A stretch of 9,708 bases of DNA from Deltaproteobacteria bacterium (GTDB lineage Bacteria; Myxococcota; Polyangia; Polyangiales; B10-G4). Below, one piece after another: positions 6,294 through 9,708 of the stretch; the first letter of the stretch is position 1; every line of letters starts with the position of its first letter. The notes beneath the pieces were generated by a model. The model saw nothing but the letters and a program-made list of their open reading frames with translations, did no database searches and was not told where the DNA came from. A program made the position numbers and the translations under genes. The stretch spans positions 1-9,708 of the forward strand of contig JAFDCW010000086.1 of the NCBI GenBank assembly GCA_019312705.1, given 5' to 3'.

Positions 6294-7729
6294 TGAGAGC
6301 GGCGTTGGTCGCCGGAGGGTTGGCGTCTCTCGTATTCTTGCTCTCGGCGTGCGGTGACGACTCGGCTCCTCCGCCGCGCCAGGAAACGGCGCCGGCCCCG
6401 GAGCCCGAAGTCGTCCCGCCGGAGGCGCCACCCGCGCCCGTCGGCGATCCGCTCCCGGAGCCTGCGCCCTCCGTGGGCGTCGGTGGCGTGCACATCTGCG
6501 ACCTCGACGCGAGCGGGGCGGTGCGCTGCTGGGGGGGCAATCAGTTCGGTCAGATTGGCGACGAAGCTGTCGGGTACGACTACAACGCGCAACGGAGTCT
6601 CCCGGCGCTGGTTGCGGGGATTGACGACGCCCTTGCGCTCTACGTTGGGAACTTTCACAGCTGCGTGCTCGGAGACGATCACTCTGTCGCCTGCTGGGGG
6701 CACGACGGCTTTGGACAGCTGGGCGGCACGAGCCGAGCAGACGTCCCCACGCCTCGGGTTGTGGCGGGCTTGGACCACCCAGTGGAGCTCGCCCTCGGGC
6801 GCCAGCACACCTGCGCTCGCCTCCGGGACCGCACCGTGGTCTGTCTCGGAGACAACGGCTGGGGGCAGCTCGGCGACGGGTCTCTCGACGCCCGGACCGG
6901 GCCCGTGACCGTCGCCGGTCTCTCAGACGTCACCGCGATCACGGCCGGGCGCGATCACTCGTGTGCTCTCACCGCGGGCGGCGGCGTGTCGTGTTGGGGC
7001 GCCGCCGTGGACGGGCAGCTCGGCGCGGGGGCCGGGAATCGCGCTTCGTCGGGGGCGCCCGTCGCCATCGAGGAGGTCCCGGCGGAAGTCTCGGCGATCT
7101 CCGCCGGAGGCTTGCACAGCTGTCTGCTCGCAGCAGGGGTGGTGCACTGCTGGGGAGCCAACGACGCCCACCAGATGGGCAATGCCCGGGGCGGAGAGCA
7201 GGACGACCGGGCCCTCCGGCCGGTACTCGTTCTCGACATCGACGGCATCCAGCAGATCGCCGCCGGCGGCCGTCACACCTGCGCTCTCGGGGCGGATGGC
7301 CAGGTCTTTTGCTGGGGCGCGAACCACTTCGGCCAGCTCGGCGACGGGACGACCCAGGGACGGGACCGCCCGGTGCCGGTACGCGGCCTTGGGGGCGCGG
7401 TGCAGATCAGCGCCGGTACCCGGCAGACCTGCGCCCGGCGCGGCGACGGGTCCACCGTGTGTTGGGGTGCCAATCGCCTCGGCCAGCTCGGTGACGGCAC
7501 CGAGGACAAGAGCCTCGTCGGCGTCATCGTCGGCGGTGGTGGGGCCATCGCCGAGCCCGACGAAGAAGAGCGCCCTCGCCGGCGTCACGGTGGCATGCGC
7601 AACGGCATGGGCATGGGCATGGCGACCACGAGCGTGATGGCCTCGCCGGCGATGACGGCCGGCGAGCCCGACGTCCCCGACCTGGCCGTCACGATGGCCG
7701 GCGGCCCCGCGAGTATCATGAGCGAGTGA
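6293..7729 (+). CDS. Lipoprotein with seven-bladed RCC1-type beta-propeller and Met-rich tail
   Basis: Predicted 478 residues from ATG 6293; GTG 6290 is an alternative that adds one residue. The signal ends LLSAC, so Cys20 is lipidated. Residues 21-60 are a Pro/Glu-rich linker. Seven RCC1-type repeats follow, each of the form 'G..H-S/T-C-A/x-L...V.CWG.N..GQLGDG'. Each has a Cys pair: 69/79, 124/134, 174/184, 224/234, 277/286, 330/340, 380/390. Six pairs are Cx9C and the fifth is Cx8C. Seven repeats would close one complete propeller, and the pairs suggest one disulfide per blade, as expected outside the cytoplasm. Residues 415-433 are charged. The last 45 residues hold eight Met in a Gly-rich context. 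RCC1 domains of this bacterial kind are binding platforms with no assigned enzymatic activity; the ligand is unknown. It lacks its own clear ribosome site and probably depends on coupling to the DUF938 gene. Confidence 0.93.
   Translation: MRAALVAGGLASLVFLLSACGDDSAPPPRQETAPAPEPEVVPPEAPPAPVGDPLPEPAPSVGVGGVHICDLDASGAVRCWGGNQFGQIGDEAVGYDYNAQRSLPALVAGIDDALALYVGNFHSCVLGDDHSVACWGHDGFGQLGGTSRADVPTPRVVAGLDHPVELALGRQHTCARLRDRTVVCLGDNGWGQLGDGSLDARTGPVTVAGLSDVTAITAGRDHSCALTAGGGVSCWGAAVDGQLGAGAGNRASSGAPVAIEEVPAEVSAISAGGLHSCLLAAGVVHCWGANDAHQMGNARGGEQDDRALRPVLVLDIDGIQQIAAGGRHTCALGADGQVFCWGANHFGQLGDGTTQGRDRPVPVRGLGGAVQISAGTRQTCARRGDGSTVCWGANRLGQLGDGTEDKSLVGVIVGGGGAIAEPDEEERPRRRHGGMRNGMGMGMATTSVMASPAMTAGEPDVPDLAVTMAGGPASIMSE
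7604..7621 (+). repeat. Three tandem GGCATG hexamers encoding Gly-Met repeats
   Basis: GGCATG occurs three times in tandem at 7604-7609, 7610-7615 and 7616-7621, within the 3' end of the RCC1 lipoprotein gene, encoding the (Gly-Met)3 part of its Met-rich tail. It may be a slippage-prone site, but hexamers keep the frame. Confidence 0.7.
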
Positions 7730-7768
7730 CCCGGTCTCGGAGGGCCCGGAGAAACACGCCCACTCGAT

Positions 7769-7822
7769 GGGGCCGGTGCCCTTCATATGCGGCCCCTCGC
7801 CCGGGAACCCTGTGCACCGGGC
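7769..7822 (+). other. Two GC-rich hairpins in the riboflavin synthase leader
   Basis: In the 118 bases between the RCC1 gene and riboflavin synthase, GGGGCCG (7769-7775) pairs with CGGCCCC (7790-7796) around a 14-base loop. GCCCGG (7799-7804) then pairs with CCGGGC (7817-7822) around a 12-base loop. Neither is followed by a T-run, so they are not typical intrinsic terminators. The conserved bases of the FMN riboswitch (RFN element) are not seen. Confidence 0.35.
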
Positions 7823-7847
7823 CCGGAGTTGATGCACCATCGGCGGC

Positions 7848-8483
7848 ATGTTCACCGGCATCGTCGAAGAAATTGGAATCGTCGCCTCCGTCGAAACGCG
7901 CGAGGGCGCGACACGCCTCGACCTTTCGTGCTCCCAGGTCCTCGAAGGAGTTCAGGTCGGAGACAGCATCGGCGTGTGCGGGGTGTGTCTGACCGTGACC
8001 GAGTTTACGCCGGAGACCTTTGCCTGCGAAGCCGTTCCGGAGACCCTCCGCTGCACCAACCTCGGGCGCTTGCGAAAGGGTGACCGCGTCAACCTCGAGC
8101 GCGCCGTCGCCGAGGGCCGGCCCTTCGGCGGCCATTACGTCCAAGGGCATGTCGACGACATCGCCGAGGTGGTCGAGATCACCCCCGACGGGGAGGCCTT
8201 CACCTATCGCTTCCGCGTGACCCCTGGTTTCACCCGGTACCTCGTGGCCAAGGGCTTCGTCACCGTCGATGGGGCGAGCCTGACGGTCGTCGAGGCTGGC
8301 GAGGATTGGTTCACCGTCACCCTCATCCCCCACAGCCAGGAGAATCTGGTGATGGGTATCGAAGGCGTGGGTTATGTCGTCAACATCGAGGTCGACGTCA
8401 TGGGTAAGTATGTCGAAAGCTTCGTCGGGAGCCGCCTCGAAGCTCTCGAAGCCCGCCTCGCCCAACTCGAGGGTGCTAGGTAG
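7848..8483 (+). CDS. ribE: Riboflavin synthase, alpha subunit
   Basis: Predicted 211 residues, the usual length. It converts two 6,7-dimethyl-8-ribityllumazine molecules into riboflavin and 5-amino-6-ribitylamino-uracil in the cytoplasm, the last step of riboflavin synthesis. It shows the two homologous lumazine-binding halves: MFTGIVEEIG with GVCLTV (45-50), and KGFVTVDGASLTV (135-147). Residues matching the E. coli active site are kept: Cys47, Thr49, His96 and His101 in GGHYVQGHVD, Lys135, Ser144 and Asp183. The residue before GVCLTV is Cys44 where Asn is usual, and 'IPHSQENLVMG' (160-170) departs from the common 'IPxTLExTxLG'. A helical C-terminal tail (190-211) fits the trimerisation helix. 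No other rib gene is in the window. The ribosome site is weak; the start is fixed by the family's invariant MFTGI. The symbol ribE follows Bacillus use (ribC in E. coli usage). Confidence 0.95.
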   Translation: MFTGIVEEIGIVASVETREGATRLDLSCSQVLEGVQVGDSIGVCGVCLTVTEFTPETFACEAVPETLRCTNLGRLRKGDRVNLERAVAEGRPFGGHYVQGHVDDIAEVVEITPDGEAFTYRFRVTPGFTRYLVAKGFVTVDGASLTVVEAGEDWFTVTLIPHSQENLVMGIEGVGYVVNIEVDVMGKYVESFVGSRLEALEARLAQLEGAR

Positions 8484-8497
8484 TCCAGGGAGGCCTG

Positions 8498-8800
8498 ATG
8501 CGCATCGTTTGGTTCGCTCTCATTCTGACGCTGTCGGCGTCTTGTTTTCCAGTGAGCCCGAGGGCTCTCCGGGTGAAATCAATGGAAGCCGAGCTGGGAA
8601 AGATCCTTCCGGCAGCGGCGCGGCGCCTTGGATGCAACGAGCGTCAGCTGCGCAGCGAGCTCGTCATGGAAGAGGACGGCGAGCGGGTTTACCGGGTCCG
8701 CGGTTGCGACCTCGGGACTACTTACGTCTGCCGCTCCGAGATCGTGAACGAGGAGCCCGTGCCTGCCTGTCGGCAGACGACGAGCGGCGCCGAGATCTGA
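8498..8800 (+). CDS. Small Cys-rich exported protein, myxobacterial type
   Basis: Predicted 100 residues with a strong ribosome site (AGGGAGG, 8487-8493) just before ATG 8498, 14 bases after the riboflavin synthase stop. Residues 1-16 are a short signal. Cys16 in SASC may be lipidated, but the -3 position is Ser, so a lipoprotein is possible rather than certain. The mature part has Cys at 46, 70, 78 and 91 in the arrangement 'AARRLGC...YRVRGC...TYVCRS'. This resembles a short Cys-containing module recurrent in Myxococcota proteins of unknown function, where the Cys probably form disulfides. No enzymatic motif is present. It is likely co-transcribed with riboflavin synthase, but nothing suggests a shared pathway. 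Confidence 0.75.
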   Translation: MRIVWFALILTLSASCFPVSPRALRVKSMEAELGKILPAAARRLGCNERQLRSELVMEEDGERVYRVRGCDLGTTYVCRSEIVNEEPVPACRQTTSGAEI

Positions 8801-8868
8801 AGTCGATCTCCTCTTGTGCCGACCTAGTCGCGATCACCCCGATCACCTTGGATGCCTTAAAGCTCGAA

Positions 8869-8897
8869 GGCCAGGTCAGCACGTTGCCGACCTGGCC
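8869..8897. terminator. Bidirectional terminator-like hairpin between convergent genes
   Basis: GGCCAGGTC (8869-8877) and GACCTGGCC (8889-8897) form a perfect 9-bp stem with an 11-base loop, in the 154-base gap between the convergent Cys-rich gene and cold-shock gene. There is no proper T-run on either side (AAA follows on the plus strand), so termination efficiency is uncertain. A partly overlapping alternative stem is GCCTT (8854-8858) with AAGGC (8867-8871). Confidence 0.6.
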
Positions 8898-8954
8898 AAA
8901 CCTGCGTTTCCGCGGCTCGAGGCTTTCTCTTGCGCCGGAAGCGCGGGTCAGCCC

Positions 8955-9152
8955 TTAGAGGGGGCGGACGTTCTCGGCGCGGGGACCCTTGGGACCCTCG
9001 CCGGCCTCGAACGAAACGCGCTGGCCTTCGCGAAGGTCTTCGAAACGAGCTCCTTCGATGTTGGACATGTGAAAGAACATGTCCTCGCCGCGACCCGTGT
9101 CGATGAATCCGAAGCCCTTGTCCGTGAGACGCTTGATCGTACCTTCAGCCAT
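8955..9152 (-). CDS. csp: Cold-shock domain protein (CspA family)
   Basis: Predicted 65 residues from ATG 9152, with AGGAG at proper spacing upstream, and the standard single cold-shock domain size. It binds single-stranded RNA or DNA in the cytoplasm and typically acts as an RNA chaperone. RNP1 is KGFGFI (12-17). RNP2 is MFFHMSNI (25-32), with Phe26, Phe27 and His28 in place of the more usual VFVH. The start GTIKRL and end 'GPKGPRAENV' are typical of the delta-proteobacterial and planctomycete Csp branch. The frame extends 16 codons upstream, but the ribosome site and homology fix the start at 9152. It is a lone gene with its own likely promoter. Confidence 0.96.
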   Translation of the reverse strand: MAEGTIKRLTDKGFGFIDTGRGEDMFFHMSNIEGARFEDLREGQRVSFEAGEGPKGPRAENVRPL

Positions 9153-9215
9153 TTTACCAGTTCTCCTACAATTGTTTTTCGGAGGTCTCGGCCCGCCCAA
9201 TTTTGGCGACGAATA

Positions 9216-9243
9216 ATCCTACGAAGGCAGGGCTGTAGCGCAA
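9216..9243 (-). promoter_or_regulatory. Candidate promoter of the cold-shock gene
   Basis: Read on the minus strand, TTGCGC (9243-9238) and TAGGAT (9221-9216) are spaced by 16 bases, resembling -35 and -10 elements. Transcription would start near 9209, giving a leader of about 55 bases with an AT-rich stretch and the AGGAG site. Confidence 0.4.
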
Positions 9244-9444
9244 CTTTGCTCCGGCGTCAGGCCTGATTCGTCGTCCCGTGCGCCGATGCTGTGCCCAATC
9301 GGGCTTCCGCCGCCCCGCCTCACGGCACCCTCGCATTGAACGCGCCATGGCCGTTGGCCCTATTTCGCAGAATTGAGCTTCCAGCGAAGACTCCGGGGGA
9401 GGACAGGGAGATAGCAGAAAGATGCTGGCGACGTCGCAACCAGG

Positions 9445-9466
9445 GTCCGATCAGAGTCCGATCAGA
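9445..9466. repeat. Tandem pair of 11-bp repeats
   Basis: GTCCGATCAGA occurs twice without gap (9445-9455 and 9456-9466), directly beside the GC hairpin at 9467-9482. The purpose is unknown. Confidence 0.7.
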
Positions 9467-9482
9467 GCCCCCCGGCGGGGGC
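9467..9482 (-). terminator. GC-rich stem-loop downstream of the right-edge gene
   Basis: GCCCCC (9467-9472) and GGGGGC (9477-9482) form a 6-bp stem with a CGGC tetraloop, 31 bases past the stop of the minus-strand gene at 9513. No T-run follows, so it is a weak candidate for a terminator. Confidence 0.4.
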
Positions 9483-9512
9483 AAGTCCGCCAGCCTAGTG
9501 CCCGAGGGGCGG

Positions 9513-9708
9513 TCAGCCGTCGTCCTCGACGCCGGCCTCTTCCCGCGTAAACGCGAGGAACGCCATCGCCGGGCGCTTCGAGGCTGGGGTCATCGCGAAG
9601 TGCATGCCGTCGAAGTGCCAGCCCTCTTCGACCGCTTCGTTGACGGCGGCCTGGATCGCTTCGTCGGTGACCGTCGAGAGCTCCCTGAAGTGATAGCGCA
9701 GTCCCACG
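9513..9708 (-). CDS. Small DUF4177-like protein, N-terminus at or beyond the window edge
   Basis: The visible 64 codons end at TGA 9515-9513. The frame is open to the right edge, where GTG 9707 is the only in-window start; the true start may lie outside. Features are an N-terminal strand (LRYHFREL), a helix (TDEAIQAAVNEAVEEGW), then two strands with 'DGMHFAMTPASKRPAMAFLAFTR' character, and an acidic end. The strand-helix-'GW.FDGM'-strand order resembles DUF4177 and related small proteins of unknown function. No signal or membrane segment is visible. Confidence 0.7.
   Translation of the reverse strand, partial: VGLRYHFRELSTVTDEAIQAAVNEAVEEGWHFDGMHFAMTPASKRPAMAFLAFTREEAGVEDDG

Larger units (their letters stand above)
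9153..9512. other. Gene-free 360-base region
   Basis: This stretch lies between the cold-shock gene and the right-edge gene, both on the minus strand. It contains the cold-shock leader and candidate promoter (9153-9243), a tandem 11-bp repeat (9445-9466) and a GC hairpin (9467-9482). No tRNA-like cloverleaf and no convincing small coding frame were seen in the rest. Confidence 0.5.

Noticed and set aside
7730..7847. FMN riboswitch upstream of riboflavin synthase
   Set aside because: The conserved RFN segments (GGGGCAGGGTGAA-type and CCGACGGT-type) could not be found; only two simple hairpins are present.
6923..7861. Long minus-strand open frame (312 codons) over the RCC1 gene
   Set aside because: It is antisense to seven unmistakable RCC1 repeats. 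Its apparent periodicity is the reverse image of those repeats.

Overview
The window is GC-rich, densely coding DNA from what is most likely a myxobacterium-like member of the Myxococcota (former Deltaproteobacteria). The grounds are the strong G/C third-position bias, several secreted or lipid-anchored proteins with Pro/Glu/Asp-rich linkers, an RCC1-propeller lipoprotein, a CXXCH-rich multiheme cytochrome, and a small Cys protein of a kind common in that phylum. This placement rests on protein style only. No rRNA, tRNA, CRISPR array, insertion sequence or phage gene is visible.

Layout. (1) 1-794, minus: the N-terminal 264 residues of an exported protein resembling DUF1549 (PSCyt2), running off the left edge. 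(2) 795-1118: divergent regulatory region with a perfect 12-bp inverted repeat and a sigma70-like promoter. (3) 1119-4677, plus: a probable operon of a di-heme c-type cytochrome lipoprotein, an exported protein with an alpha/beta domain, an acidic linker and a predicted outer-membrane beta-barrel, and a membrane-anchored ferredoxin-flavoprotein fusion. (4) 4721-5620, minus: an 11-heme c-type cytochrome, convergent with that operon. (5) 5679-8800, plus: a DUF938 methyltransferase overlapping an RCC1 seven-bladed propeller lipoprotein, then riboflavin synthase and a small Cys-rich exported protein. (6) 8955-9152, minus: a cold-shock protein. (7) 9513-9708, minus: the C-terminal part of a small DUF4177-like protein.

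Theme. The left half is about electron transfer across the envelope: 13 CXXCH heme sites in two proteins, an iron-sulfur/flavin oxidoreductase tethered to the inner membrane, and a DUF1549-like protein next to a cytochrome. No pathway can be named from the sequence. The most unusual protein is the ferredoxin-flavoprotein at 3355-4677. Its flavoprotein part appears circularly permuted relative to thioredoxin reductase, and both of its ferredoxin motifs lack the second canonical cysteine. The right half is mostly housekeeping (riboflavin synthase, cold shock) with surface lipoproteins between.
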